From contig NZ_JAHLOQ010000008.1 in assembly GCF_018917435.1 (NCBI RefSeq), forward strand, positions 1-64,000: a DNA stretch of 64,000 nucleotides, in the 5' to 3' direction. The DNA is from Intestinibacter bartlettii (lineage in GTDB: Bacteria > Bacillota > Clostridia > Peptostreptococcales > Peptostreptococcaceae). A program made the translations under genes and the position numbers. Below the pieces are notes generated by a model that was given only the letters and a program-made list of their open reading frames with translations, was not told the origin of the DNA and searched no databases. Of this stretch, positions 18,053 to 26,328 are shown in pieces; within the stretch, counting starts at the first letter, position 1; every line of letters starts with the position of its first letter.

Positions 18053-18922
18053 ATGTTAAAAAAAGTTATTAAAGCAGGAGCCTTAGTTACATCAGGTATC
18101 TTGATAGGTGGATTATTATCTTATAATTCTGAAAAAACAGATATATTAAAGGGAATAGATTCACTTAAAAATATGGCAATAGAAGCTAAAGATGAGTTGG
18201 ACAGAGTAACAATTCAAAGAGATGAGTTAAAGTCAGATATAGAAAAATTAAAATCAGAGCTAGAAAAAGCAAAAACAAAAGTAGAAGAGTTAACTACGGA
18301 AAGAGACTCTTATAAAGATAGAGTTTTAGAGTTAGAAGAACAGTTAAATAATACAACTTCTCCAGAAGAGGTAGAAGCGTTAAAAAATGAAATAAAAAGA
18401 CTTGAAGGACTAATACAAGATTTAAATAATCAAATAGTAACTCTAGAAAATACAATAAATGATTTAACAACTTCTTTAGAAACTGCTCAAGCAGAAATAA
18501 CAAGATTAAATGATTTAATAGCTCTTAAAGACAAACTTTATATACAAGTGTATATGAAAGCTATCGAATATGAAGATAAAATTGAAGAGTTAAAAGAAGT
18601 TTTAAAAGTTAAAGAAGCTACAATAGCTAGACTAGAACAAGAACTAGAAGAATTAAAAAGTGCAAATGGCAATCATACTAATGAAAATACAAATTTAAAA
18701 GCTGAAATATCTAGTTTAAAATCAGAGATATCTAAATTAAATAATGAAAAAGCTCAGCTTGAATCAATTATAGAAGATTTAAACAGTGAGTTAAATGATT
18801 CTAAAAATGAAATTAACAGTATAGTAGATAGAGCTAATCAAGAAATTGAAAGAGCTAATCAAGATCAAAAAGATATATTACAAGCTATAGAAAATGCTAA
18901 AAATGAAATAGAAAATCATTAA
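18053..18922 (+). CDS. Long coiled-coil protein with N-terminal membrane segment
   Basis: A 289-residue protein. Residues 7-24 form one glycine-rich hydrophobic segment (GALVTSGILIGGLL); the rest, from about residue 30, is almost continuous heptad-repeat coiled coil, rich in Glu, Lys, Leu and Asn with a short break at about 215-222 (NGNHTNENTN). It is probably an anchored rod or spacer protein at the membrane. No catalytic domain. Such low-complexity coils give misleading database matches (SMC, myosin), so I give no function. Confidence 0.75.
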   Translation: MLKKVIKAGALVTSGILIGGLLSYNSEKTDILKGIDSLKNMAIEAKDELDRVTIQRDELKSDIEKLKSELEKAKTKVEELTTERDSYKDRVLELEEQLNNTTSPEEVEALKNEIKRLEGLIQDLNNQIVTLENTINDLTTSLETAQAEITRLNDLIALKDKLYIQVYMKAIEYEDKIEELKEVLKVKEATIARLEQELEELKSANGNHTNENTNLKAEISSLKSEISKLNNEKAQLESIIEDLNSELNDSKNEINSIVDRANQEIERANQDQKDILQAIENAKNEIENH

Positions 18923-18937
18923 TAAATATATATAAAA

Positions 18938-18988
18938 AGGAAGGTGTCTCTATTGTTGGATTATGTCTGATGATGGGGGCGTTTTTTG
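18938..18988 (+). terminator. Probable GU-rich terminator after the coiled-coil gene
   Basis: GTCTCTATTG pairs with TGATGGGGGC only when G-U pairs are allowed, followed by six T residues. This is a one-strand terminator, weaker in DNA symmetry than the others. Confidence 0.5.
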
Positions 18989-19093
18989 TGGTTTATAATA
19001 TAAAAAAGGAATAACAAGTATAAAAAAGGCGCAAAGTGACGAAAAAAGGATTATAATAAAGTTGTACAATAAATAATATCAGGGGGTAAAAAA

Positions 19094-19486
19094 ATGCAAG
19101 AAGTATATGAATTTTTAAAAGCTTGTGGTACATATTACCTAGCAACTGTAGAAGGGGACCAACCAAGAGTTCGTCCTTTTGGAACTGTAGATATATTTGA
19201 AGACAAATTATATATTCAAACTGGTAAAGTAAAAGAAGTCTCAAAAGAAATGCAAGCAAATCCTAAAGTAGAAATATGTGCTTTTAATGGTCAAAAGTGG
19301 ATTCGTGTTGCAGGTGAAGTAGTTAGAGACGACAGAATAGAACCTAAAAAACATATGTTAGATAGCTATCCAAACTTACAAGCTCTTTATCGTGCTGACG
19401 ACGATAATACAGAAGTGCTTTATTTAAAAAATGCAACTGCTACAATATCTTCATTTACTGAAGAACCTAAGGTTATAAAATTTTAA
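19094..19486 (+). CDS. Pyridoxamine 5-phosphate oxidase-like FMN-binding protein
   Basis: A 130-residue split-barrel flavin-binding protein. The typical start YYLATVEGDQPRVRPFG and the KVKEVSKEMQANPKVEIC stretch match small clostridial PPOX-like proteins. These bind FMN or F420 and reduce diverse substrates; they are not true PdxH enzymes. AGGGGG precedes the ATG. Monocistronic with a terminator. The substrate is unknown. Confidence 0.85.
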   Translation: MQEVYEFLKACGTYYLATVEGDQPRVRPFGTVDIFEDKLYIQTGKVKEVSKEMQANPKVEICAFNGQKWIRVAGEVVRDDRIEPKKHMLDSYPNLQALYRADDDNTEVLYLKNATATISSFTEEPKVIKF

Positions 19487-19520
19487 TTGATATAAAAGGA
19501 TTGTGATTTACTATACAATA

Positions 19521-19562
19521 AAAGACTCCTTATTTGGATTAATTCCAGATAGGGAGTCTTTT
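19521..19562 (+). terminator. Intrinsic terminator
   Basis: Arms 19521-19538 and 19544-19561 form an 18-bp stem with a five-base loop and one G-A or G-T irregularity. Confidence 0.9.
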
Positions 19563-19682
19563 GTTAGAAATCATAATATAGCAGAATTTAGCAAAAATTG
19601 GCAAAATTTGTTGCTTTAAAATAAAAAACACTATATAATTTTTATATATACAAAAATTTAAATAAGGGGAGGCACTATAAAA

Positions 19683-20669
19683 ATGAAAAAGTTTGTATCA
19701 ATTTTATTAACTGTAGCTATGGCTTTGGGACTTGTTGCATGTAGCAGTTCGTCAACAGGGTCATCAAACGGAGGTTCAAATTCTGACAAAAAATACACTG
19801 TAGGTATTTGTCAGCTTGTTCAACATGAGGCGCTTGACGCAGCTACAAAGGGGTTCAAAGATGAATTAAATAAAGAATTAGGGGAAGGCAATGTTACATT
19901 TGATGAACAAAATGCACAAGGTGATTCTGCTACATGTTCTACAATTATAAATGGATTTGTTTCTAATAATGTAGATTTAATACTAGCAAATGCTACACCT
20001 GCACTTCAAGCAGCTCAAGCTGGAACAAATGAAATACCAGTACTTGGTACGTCTGTAACAGAATACGGTGTTGCATTAGGAATCAAAGATTTCGATGGAT
20101 TAGTAGGAAGCAATATTTCAGGAACATCTGACCTTGCTCCACTTGATCAACAAGCAGCTATGTTAAAGGAATTATTCCCAGATAAGAAAAAAGTAGGTCT
20201 TGTTTATTGTACAGCAGAAGCAAATTCTCAATATCAAGTAGATACAGTAAAAAAAGAACTTGAAAAATTAGGATATACTTGTAAATTATATGGATTCTCT
20301 GATTCAAATGATTTAAGTTCTGTAGCAAAAACAGCAGCAGATGAATCTGATGTAATCTATGTACCAACTGATAATACAGTAGCATCAAATGCAAATATAT
20401 TAGACAATATATGTCGTCCAGCAAAAGTTCCTGTAATAGCTGGTGAAGAAGGTATTTGTAGTAAATGTGGTGTAGCTACTTTATCTATAAATTATTATGA
20501 TCTAGGTGTAGCTACTGGAAAGATGGCTGCAAAAATATTAACTGGAGAATCTAAAGTTCAAGACATGAAAATAGAATATGCTCCTAAATTCACAAAGAAA
20601 TATAACAAAGACATATGTAAAGACCTTGGAGTAGAAGTTCCAGATGATTATGTAGCAATTGAAAAATAA
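19683..20669 (+). CDS. Substrate-binding lipoprotein of an amino-acid ABC transporter (TrpX/CD0873-like)
   Basis: A 328-residue lipoprotein. The signal peptide ends in the lipobox LVAC with lipidated C20, followed by a Ser/Gly linker and a type I periplasmic-binding fold of the ABC_sub_bind family (YTVGICQLVQHEALDAA start). The family includes streptococcal TrpX and the C. difficile tyrosine-binding adhesin CD0873, and the gene order here (lipoprotein, permease, ATPase) is the same. It probably captures an aromatic amino acid at the cell surface. A hairpin after the gene (20680-20712) should raise lipoprotein mRNA over the transporter genes. Confidence 0.88.
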   Translation: MKKFVSILLTVAMALGLVACSSSSTGSSNGGSNSDKKYTVGICQLVQHEALDAATKGFKDELNKELGEGNVTFDEQNAQGDSATCSTIINGFVSNNVDLILANATPALQAAQAGTNEIPVLGTSVTEYGVALGIKDFDGLVGSNISGTSDLAPLDQQAAMLKELFPDKKKVGLVYCTAEANSQYQVDTVKKELEKLGYTCKLYGFSDSNDLSSVAKTAADESDVIYVPTDNTVASNANILDNICRPAKVPVIAGEEGICSKCGVATLSINYYDLGVATGKMAAKILTGESKVQDMKIEYAPKFTKKYNKDICKDLGVEVPDDYVAIEK

Positions 20670-20679
20670 TTAATAGAGG

Positions 20680-20712
20680 AAAACAGCAAGGGGACTTTCA
20701 ACTTGCTGTTTT
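20680..20712 (+). terminator. Hairpin between lipoprotein and permease genes
   Basis: Arms 20680-20690 and 20702-20712 form an 11-bp stem followed by T residues. Placed inside an operon, it probably acts as a partial terminator that sets lipoprotein excess. Confidence 0.75.
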
Positions 20713-20795
20713 TGTGATTTAAAAACTATTTATTTTGTAACACATAGAAAAATTAATTAATTTTATAATATATTTGAAGATTGGTAGGGAAGAAC

Positions 20796-21728
20796 ATGGA
20801 TATAATGAGTTTAACAACAGCGATGCCGGGAGCATTTGCCCAAGGTTTAATCTGGGGGATTATGGCGATAGGCGTTTACATTACTTTTCGAATTTTAGAC
20901 ATTGCAGACTTAACAGTTGATGGAACATTATGTACTGGTGGAGCTGTATGTATTATGATGATGCAATCAGGTCATAGTGTATGGGAATCACTTTTATGGG
21001 CATTTATTGCAGGATTACTTGCTGGCATGGTGACAGGTATACTTTATACATTTATGGGAATACCAGCTATTTTAGCAGGAATTTTAACACAATTAGGACT
21101 ATTTTCAATTAACTTAAAAATAATGGGGAAAGCAAACCAAGCTATTAACGTAGATCAATTCGATTTACTAGTATCTCTACGTTATATCAAAGGAGTTCCT
21201 CTTTTACAAAATACTTTATTTATTGTAGCAATTATAATTCTTATTTTAATAGGAGTATTATATTGGTTCTTTGGAACAGAATTAGGAGCAGGCATTCGTG
21301 CAACTGGGTGTAATGCAGCTATGGCTCGTGCACAAGGTATAAATACTGGATTAAATCGTGTTATCGGACTTATGTTATCAAATGCCTTAGTTACACTTTC
21401 TGGTGCTTTACTTGCACAATATCAAGGATTTGCAGATATAAATATGGGACGTGGAGCTATCGTAATCGGTTTAGCAGCAGTTATAATCGGTGAAGCGATA
21501 TTTGGTAAGATATTTACAAACTTTGGATTAAAATTATTATCAGTGGCTTTTGGTGCTATTATATACTACATAGTTTTACAAATAGTAATATGGATGGGCA
21601 TAGATACAGATTTATTAAAATTATTATCTGCAGTAGTCGTTGCAATCTTCCTTTCTATACCAACTATGAAGAGCAAATATTTTTCAAAACCAGTCATAAA
21701 AGGAGGTATGTCTAATGTTAGAAATTAA
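20796..21728 (+). CDS. ABC transporter permease (TrpY-like)
   Basis: A 310-residue permease with about eight transmembrane helices, related to branched-chain and ribose-type permeases. The ATGCNAAMARAQGINT segment is the cytoplasmic coupling loop typical of this family. The frame is open from TTG at 20781, but AGGGAAG places the start at ATG 20796. It overlaps the ATPase gene by 14 bases, so translation is coupled. It forms the channel for the lipoprotein-bound amino acid. Confidence 0.85.
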   Translation: MDIMSLTTAMPGAFAQGLIWGIMAIGVYITFRILDIADLTVDGTLCTGGAVCIMMMQSGHSVWESLLWAFIAGLLAGMVTGILYTFMGIPAILAGILTQLGLFSINLKIMGKANQAINVDQFDLLVSLRYIKGVPLLQNTLFIVAIIILILIGVLYWFFGTELGAGIRATGCNAAMARAQGINTGLNRVIGLMLSNALVTLSGALLAQYQGFADINMGRGAIVIGLAAVIIGEAIFGKIFTNFGLKLLSVAFGAIIYYIVLQIVIWMGIDTDLLKLLSAVVVAIFLSIPTMKSKYFSKPVIKGGMSNVRN

Positions 21729-22509
21729 AAATATACATAAAGTATTTAATCCTGGAACAATTAATGAAAAACACGCATTAAAAGGTGTTAATTTGGTTTT
21801 GGAAGATGGTGATTTTGTAACAGTTATAGGCGGAAATGGTGCCGGGAAATCTACTATGCTTAATGCAATAGCAGGTGTATGGCCTGTCGATGAAGGAAGC
21901 ATTATAATTGATGGAGAAGATGTAACAAAACTTCCAGAACACAAAAGAGCTGCATATTTAGGTCGTGTATTCCAAGATCCAATGAATGGTACAGCAGCAA
22001 CTATGAATATCGAAGAAAATCTATCATTAGCCAACAGAAGAGGCCAAAGAAGAACTTTAAAAACAAGAATTAAACCAGCAGAAAGAGAAGTTTATAAAGA
22101 ATTACTAAAAACACTTGGATTAGGACTAGAAAATCGTATGACTTCTAAAGTCGGCTTACTTTCTGGAGGTCAACGCCAAGCACTAACATTATTAATGGCA
22201 ACACTTAAAAAGCCAAAACTTCTTCTTCTAGATGAACACACAGCAGCACTTGACCCAAAAACTGCCGCAAAAGTTTTAGAAACAACAGATCAAATTATAA
22301 AACGAAATAACTTAACAACTTTAATGATTACACATAATATGAAAGATGCAATCGCTCACGGAAACCGCCTTATAATGATGATGGATGGAAATATTATTTT
22401 AGATATTAAAGGCGAAGAAAAAAAGAAACTTACTGTTGAGGATTTGCTTCATAAATTTGAAGAGGCTAGTGGCGAGGAGTTTGCTAGTGATAAGGCGCTT
22501 TTAGGATAA
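21715..22509 (+). CDS. ABC transporter ATPase (TrpZ-like)
   Basis: A 264-residue nucleotide-binding subunit. Walker A is G39 to S46 (GGNGAGKS), the signature is LLSGGQRQ, Walker B is LLLLDEHTAALDP, and the H-loop is MITHNM. The histidine in DEHTAALD is a common variant in this subfamily. AGGAGGT precedes the ATG inside the end of the permease gene. It powers import by the preceding permease. Confidence 0.9.
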   Translation: MLEIKNIHKVFNPGTINEKHALKGVNLVLEDGDFVTVIGGNGAGKSTMLNAIAGVWPVDEGSIIIDGEDVTKLPEHKRAAYLGRVFQDPMNGTAATMNIEENLSLANRRGQRRTLKTRIKPAEREVYKELLKTLGLGLENRMTSKVGLLSGGQRQALTLLMATLKKPKLLLLDEHTAALDPKTAAKVLETTDQIIKRNNLTTLMITHNMKDAIAHGNRLIMMMDGNIILDIKGEEKKKLTVEDLLHKFEEASGEEFASDKALLG

Positions 22510-22541
22510 AGAGTGTTTTAAGATTTATTTAATACAATTAG

Positions 22542-22588
22542 AAAGACACAGGATAGTATGTATATACTAATCACTGTGGCTTTTTTAT
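22542..22588 (+). terminator. Intrinsic terminator after the ABC operon
   Basis: Imperfect stem around CACAG and CTGTG with a six-T run. Confidence 0.7.
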
Positions 22589-22670
22589 TATAAGGTATAC
22601 AATAAAGTTACTAAGGTTATAAATATAGTAAAGATACATAATTTTATTTAGTTGATACAAAAAATAAAAA

Positions 22671-22722
22671 ATGATACATTTAAAAATATATATTGTGATA
22701 TAATAAAATAAAAATGTATCAT
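22671..22722 (+). promoter_or_regulatory. Toxin-antitoxin promoter flanked by a split palindrome
   Basis: ATGATACATTT (22671-22681) and its exact complement AAATGTATCAT (22712-22722) flank an extended -10 (TGATATAAT, 22696-22704). A repressor bound to both arms would cover the -35 region and the start of transcription, as expected for autoregulation by the antitoxin. Confidence 0.6.
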
Positions 22723-22761
22723 ATAATTAACTTGATGTAGAAAGAAGTGAAGAAAATTTTA

Positions 22762-23148
22762 ATGATAACTAAAGAAATTGTAGAGTATGTTTTAATTAGA
22801 GCATATAACTGTTGTAATAATGATCAATTTATTATATCTAGAAATGAAAATAGAGAAGAAAATGAAATTTTTATTAAAAGATATAATCTAACTAAATCGA
22901 GGCAAGCAAATATGATAAAAAGTCTAGTGTATACTGATTTTTGTAAATCTGAAGGGGATATAAAAACTCAAAACGAAACGGTATATATATTTGGAAAAAT
23001 GTATGAACTTATGGATATTGAAACAGGAAAAGAAGAGTTGGTAAATACATATATTAAATTTGTATTTAAGCAACGAAAAAGTGGGGAATTAATGGTTGTA
23101 ATATCTTTTCATAAGGCAAATAAAGAAGTTAAATATTATTTTAAATAA
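22762..23148 (+). CDS. MqsR-like toxin candidate
   Basis: A 128-residue small protein. The second half follows the pattern of MqsR mRNA interferases: a hydrophobic helix, then DFCKS (MqsR has DFYKS), a long insert, GKEELVNTYIKF (MqsR GQVYLKI) and a final strand MVVISFH (MqsR VLIVSF). Position directly before a gene with an MqsA-like zinc ribbon supports the toxin role. The frame is also open from GTG 22747, but the ATG at 22762 begins the conserved part. The gap to the antitoxin gene is 14 bases. If the fold assignment is right, it cleaves mRNA; this is inference. Confidence 0.6.
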   Translation: MITKEIVEYVLIRAYNCCNNDQFIISRNENREENEIFIKRYNLTKSRQANMIKSLVYTDFCKSEGDIKTQNETVYIFGKMYELMDIETGKEELVNTYIKFVFKQRKSGELMVVISFHKANKEVKYYFK

Positions 23149-23162
23149 GAAGGTGAGGATTT

Positions 23163-24167
23163 ATGAATAAACAAAATATAGCTTTTTGTGAAAATTGCTT
23201 AGATGATACAGAGTATATAATTAAAAATATACCAGTAACAGAAAAAGTTAGAGGGCATGAAATAAAATACGTAAAAAAAGAAACATATTGCAAGGAATGT
23301 GGTGGATTAGTTTATGTGAGTGAAATAAATGATGAAAATTTAAACACATTATATTCTGAAGCGAGAAAAGTGGAAGACCTTATAAGTATTGATAAGATAG
23401 AAGAAATAATGAAAAAATATGATATAGGTAAAAGACCATTGTCTAAATTATTAGGATGGGGAGATTTAACAATAACTAGATACTTAGAAGGATTCTTACC
23501 TAATAAGGAATATTCAGATAAATTAAAATTAATACTTGATGATGCTGATGAGATGTTAAGTTTACTTGAAACTAATAAAAATAATATAAGTAATGTTACT
23601 TATAAAAAAACTATAGAGGCTATAAAAAACTTAAAAAGGAATGAAACTTGTATAGATGAAGAATACAGTAAATTGATAAGAGTATCAAAGTATATAGTTT
23701 CTAAAATGTATGATGTAACTCCTCTAGCACTTCAAAAACTATTATATTACTCTCAAGCCTTTTATAATATGTTTACAGAAAAAAATTTATTTGAAGATGA
23801 TTGTGAAGCATGGGTTTATGGACCTGTTTATAGAGAAGTATACGATTATTATAGAGATTATAAAGGTAGAGGAATAAGTTCAGATGACGATATAAGATTA
23901 GATAATTATATTGAAGAGCAAGTGGTTGATTCTGTAATTAAATATTTTGGGTGTTATAATACGAGTATTCTTGTAAGTATGACACATTTAGAAAAGCCTT
24001 GGATATTTTCTAGGAATGGATTAGATGATAATCAAGCATCAAATAAGATTATTGAAAAGTATTTGATAAATTCATATTTTAAGGAAGTTAAAGATAAGTA
24101 TAATATTATTAATTTTGTAGATATAAAGGATTATAGTAAGGATTTATTTTTTAAAGTAATTAATTAG
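23163..24167 (+). CDS. MqsA-like antitoxin with C-terminal Panacea (DUF4065) domain
   Basis: A 334-residue three-part antitoxin. The N-terminal zinc ribbon has C9, C12, C43 and C46. A helix-turn-helix follows (about 85-125: LSKLLGWGDLTITRYLEGFLP, like the Xre-type domain of MqsA). The C-terminal half (about 170-330) is a Panacea/SocA-like domain (LALQKLLYYSQAF, AWVYGPVYREVY). Panacea domains are known neutralising modules that pair with many unrelated toxins. AGGTGAGG precedes the ATG. It should bind the upstream toxin and, by its HTH, the split palindrome in the promoter. Confidence 0.85.
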   Translation: MNKQNIAFCENCLDDTEYIIKNIPVTEKVRGHEIKYVKKETYCKECGGLVYVSEINDENLNTLYSEARKVEDLISIDKIEEIMKKYDIGKRPLSKLLGWGDLTITRYLEGFLPNKEYSDKLKLILDDADEMLSLLETNKNNISNVTYKKTIEAIKNLKRNETCIDEEYSKLIRVSKYIVSKMYDVTPLALQKLLYYSQAFYNMFTEKNLFEDDCEAWVYGPVYREVYDYYRDYKGRGISSDDDIRLDNYIEEQVVDSVIKYFGCYNTSILVSMTHLEKPWIFSRNGLDDNQASNKIIEKYLINSYFKEVKDKYNIINFVDIKDYSKDLFFKVIN

Positions 24168-24189
24168 TAATTAAAAAATAAATATATAT

Positions 24190-24225
24190 AAAATAAGGGA
24201 TCTATGTATTTAGACCCCTTATTTT
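24190..24225. terminator. Bidirectional terminator between convergent genes
   Basis: AAAATAAGGG (24190-24199) pairs with CCCTTATTTT (24216-24225), with A/T tracts on both sides, serving both the antitoxin and the minus-strand gene. Confidence 0.85.
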
Positions 24226-24237
24226 GTATTAAATAAC

Positions 24238-24930
24238 CTAATTTGTCTGAGCAACCTCAACCTCAACTTCATAATTTACAAGTCCAGAAACCTCATCCAT
24301 CTTCTTCTTAAAAACAAAATTAAAAAGCGCAATACATCGTCCAACGCCAATCATAGCAATCAAAGTCCCAAGTCCAATTGCAACAACATTACCAGTAAAC
24401 AATAACCCAATGCCACATGTTGTAGCGACTGAAAATAAATCGATTGTATTTTTACCAAAGCCAAGACCCTTATTTAACAAATCTCCAACAGCCTGTGCAA
24501 GCCCATCTGCAGGATTTGGAACAAGTTTCATATTTACTGTCATAGCAGCTCCTATAAAAGTCACTATTATTGCAACTAAAAGAAGCAAAAGATTTTGCCA
24601 CAATGTAGTGTAATTAAATTGAAAAATTCTATTGAAAAAATTTATAAGAACGCTGAATAATAAACTAAAAGGTATTTGCAAGACATCAATCCATTGTCTA
24701 TCTTTGCCCTTTATTATAAATTGTATTACTACAAATATTGTATAAACAACAAATGTCATAGCTGCAAAGTTCAAATTAAAAATACTCGATATCGAAAATG
24801 GGATAGATATGATTGGAGATACTCCAAGTCCCGATTTTGTGTTTAATGTAATGCCGATTGAAAGGACGACAAGCCCTATTGAATAAAATAAAATACGATA
24901 AAACCAACAATTATTTTTACTGTTTTCCAT
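24238..24930 (-). CDS. YczE/YyaS-type (DUF6198) membrane protein
   Basis: A 230-residue integral membrane protein with about five transmembrane helices, distantly related to the YitT N-terminal domain. It has the typical first helix followed by GITLNTKSGLGVSP and the internal NPADGLAQAVGDLLNKGLGFGK stretch. B. subtilis YczE sits in the surfactin region. The function of the family is unknown; a transport or membrane accessory role is plausible. The C-terminal 20 residues are acidic and cytoplasmic. Confidence 0.8.
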   Translation of the reverse strand: MENSKNNCWFYRILFYSIGLVVLSIGITLNTKSGLGVSPIISIPFSISSIFNLNFAAMTFVVYTIFVVIQFIIKGKDRQWIDVLQIPFSLLFSVLINFFNRIFQFNYTTLWQNLLLLLVAIIVTFIGAAMTVNMKLVPNPADGLAQAVGDLLNKGLGFGKNTIDLFSVATTCGIGLLFTGNVVAIGLGTLIAMIGVGRCIALFNFVFKKKMDEVSGLVNYEVEVEVAQTN

Positions 24931-25106
24931 TTTACATCACTCTTTCTAAAAAATATCCTCTAATAATAAATTGTATAGTTAATTTGGATTGTAGTCAATA
25001 TATGGAAAAAGGATGCGTATTAGATTTTTAAATATTATAAAATTAGTACTTAGAAAATAGTAACAGTATTTGCAATATACTGCTTTGATTTTAAGTATAT
25101 ATAATA

Positions 25107-25137
25107 AATTCCTGGTAGGAAACAATATTAAAAATAT
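25107..25137. repeat. Dispersed intergenic repeat, copy 2
   Basis: Second copy of the 31-base element at 13434-13464, in the gap between the YczE-like gene and the 3-prime end of metA. Confidence 0.5.
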
Positions 25138-25217
25138 ATAAATAGATTAAACAAAAACTTTGAAATAAAAAAGTAACATTAAAAAATAAATGCTACTTTT
25201 TTATTCGCTAAAAACTC

Positions 25218-26180
25218 CTAATCCTCATCCACCTCATATGAATTTCTACGTAAACTCATCTTCTCACCAATTTTACTAATATCAAATGGTGTATTTTGAT
25301 AAACTTGATAATTCAACCAATTGCCATAAAATAAGTTAGCATTTGATCTCCAAGTGTTTATTGGTTCGCTTTCAGTATCGCCATTAGGATAATAATTTTC
25401 AGGTATAAGTGGATTCATACCTTTATTATAGTCTCTTATATATTCTTGTTTTAAAGTATCAGTATCATATTCTAGATGACCTGTTACAAATATTCTTCTT
25501 CCATCTTCAGTTGATATTATGAATGGACCTGCCTTTTCTGATTCTGACAAAATTTCTAATTCATCAACTTTTAGTACATCTTCCTTTTTTATTGCTGTAT
25601 GTCTAGAGTGTGGAGCGTAGAACATATCGTTTAGACCTCTAGTTAAAGTTGCAGCTGGATTATTTACTTTATGAGCAAATATACCTGATAATTTATTTTC
25701 TAATTCGTATTTTTGTATTCCATAGTAATGATATAAAGCAGCTTGTGCAGCCCAACATATATGTATAGTTGAGAATACATTTTTCTTGCTCCATTCCATT
25801 ATTTCAACTAATTCATCCCAATATTCAACTTCTTCAAATTCTAAAAGTTCAACGGGAGCCCCTGTTATTATTAAACCGTCAAATTTTTGGTCTTTAATAT
25901 TTTCAAAATATGTGTAGAATTTATCTAAATGTTCACTTGAAGTATTTTTACATTCATGGCTTTTTACATTAAGCAAAGTGATTTCTACTTGTATAGGTGA
26001 ATTAGATAAATATCTAAGTAATTGGTTCTCAGTTTGTATTTTAAGAGGCATTAAATTTAGTATAGCTATTTTTAATGGTCTTATGTCTTGTTGCATAGAT
26101 CTTTCTATGTCCATAACGAAAATATTTTCGCTTGATAATACTGAATATGCTGGTAAATCTTTTTGTATTTTAAGTGGCAT
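25218..26180 (-). CDS. metAA: Homoserine O-acetyltransferase, MetA type
   Basis: A 320-residue enzyme that acylates homoserine in methionine synthesis. It has the MetA fold with nucleophile C142 in HICWAAQA. Residue E111 (GAPVELLEF) replaces the glycine of succinyl-CoA enzymes; published MetA work links Glu at this position to acetyl-CoA use, so it should make O-acetylhomoserine. The frame extends 35 codons further upstream, but GGGGGAAG places the start at the ATG ending at 26180. It stands alone on the minus strand, downstream of nhaA. The homoserine dehydrogenase at 33761 makes its substrate. Confidence 0.92.
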   Translation of the reverse strand: MPLKIQKDLPAYSVLSSENIFVMDIERSMQQDIRPLKIAILNLMPLKIQTENQLLRYLSNSPIQVEITLLNVKSHECKNTSSEHLDKFYTYFENIKDQKFDGLIITGAPVELLEFEEVEYWDELVEIMEWSKKNVFSTIHICWAAQAALYHYYGIQKYELENKLSGIFAHKVNNPAATLTRGLNDMFYAPHSRHTAIKKEDVLKVDELEILSESEKAGPFIISTEDGRRIFVTGHLEYDTDTLKQEYIRDYNKGMNPLIPENYYPNGDTESEPINTWRSNANLFYGNWLNYQVYQNTPFDISKIGEKMSLRRNSYEVDED

Positions 26181-26287
26181 AATCATCTTCCCCCTTCTTT
26201 GTATGACAAATATATTGTACACAAAATATGGAAAAAATTCTATATTTTCGCATAAAAATTTATTTATATTATTTCTAAAAAACACAC

Positions 26288-26325
26288 AAAAAAGTCTACA
26301 TGAAGTTAATCAACATGTAGACTTT
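26288..26325 (-). terminator. Intrinsic terminator of nhaA
   Basis: Arms 26291-26302 and 26314-26325 form a 12-bp stem; on the minus strand a T-run follows. Confidence 0.88.
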
Positions 26326-26328
26326 ATA

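Noticed and set aside
18053-18922. SMC or chromosome-segregation protein
   Set aside because: Only low-complexity coiled coil with a membrane segment; no ATPase head or hinge.
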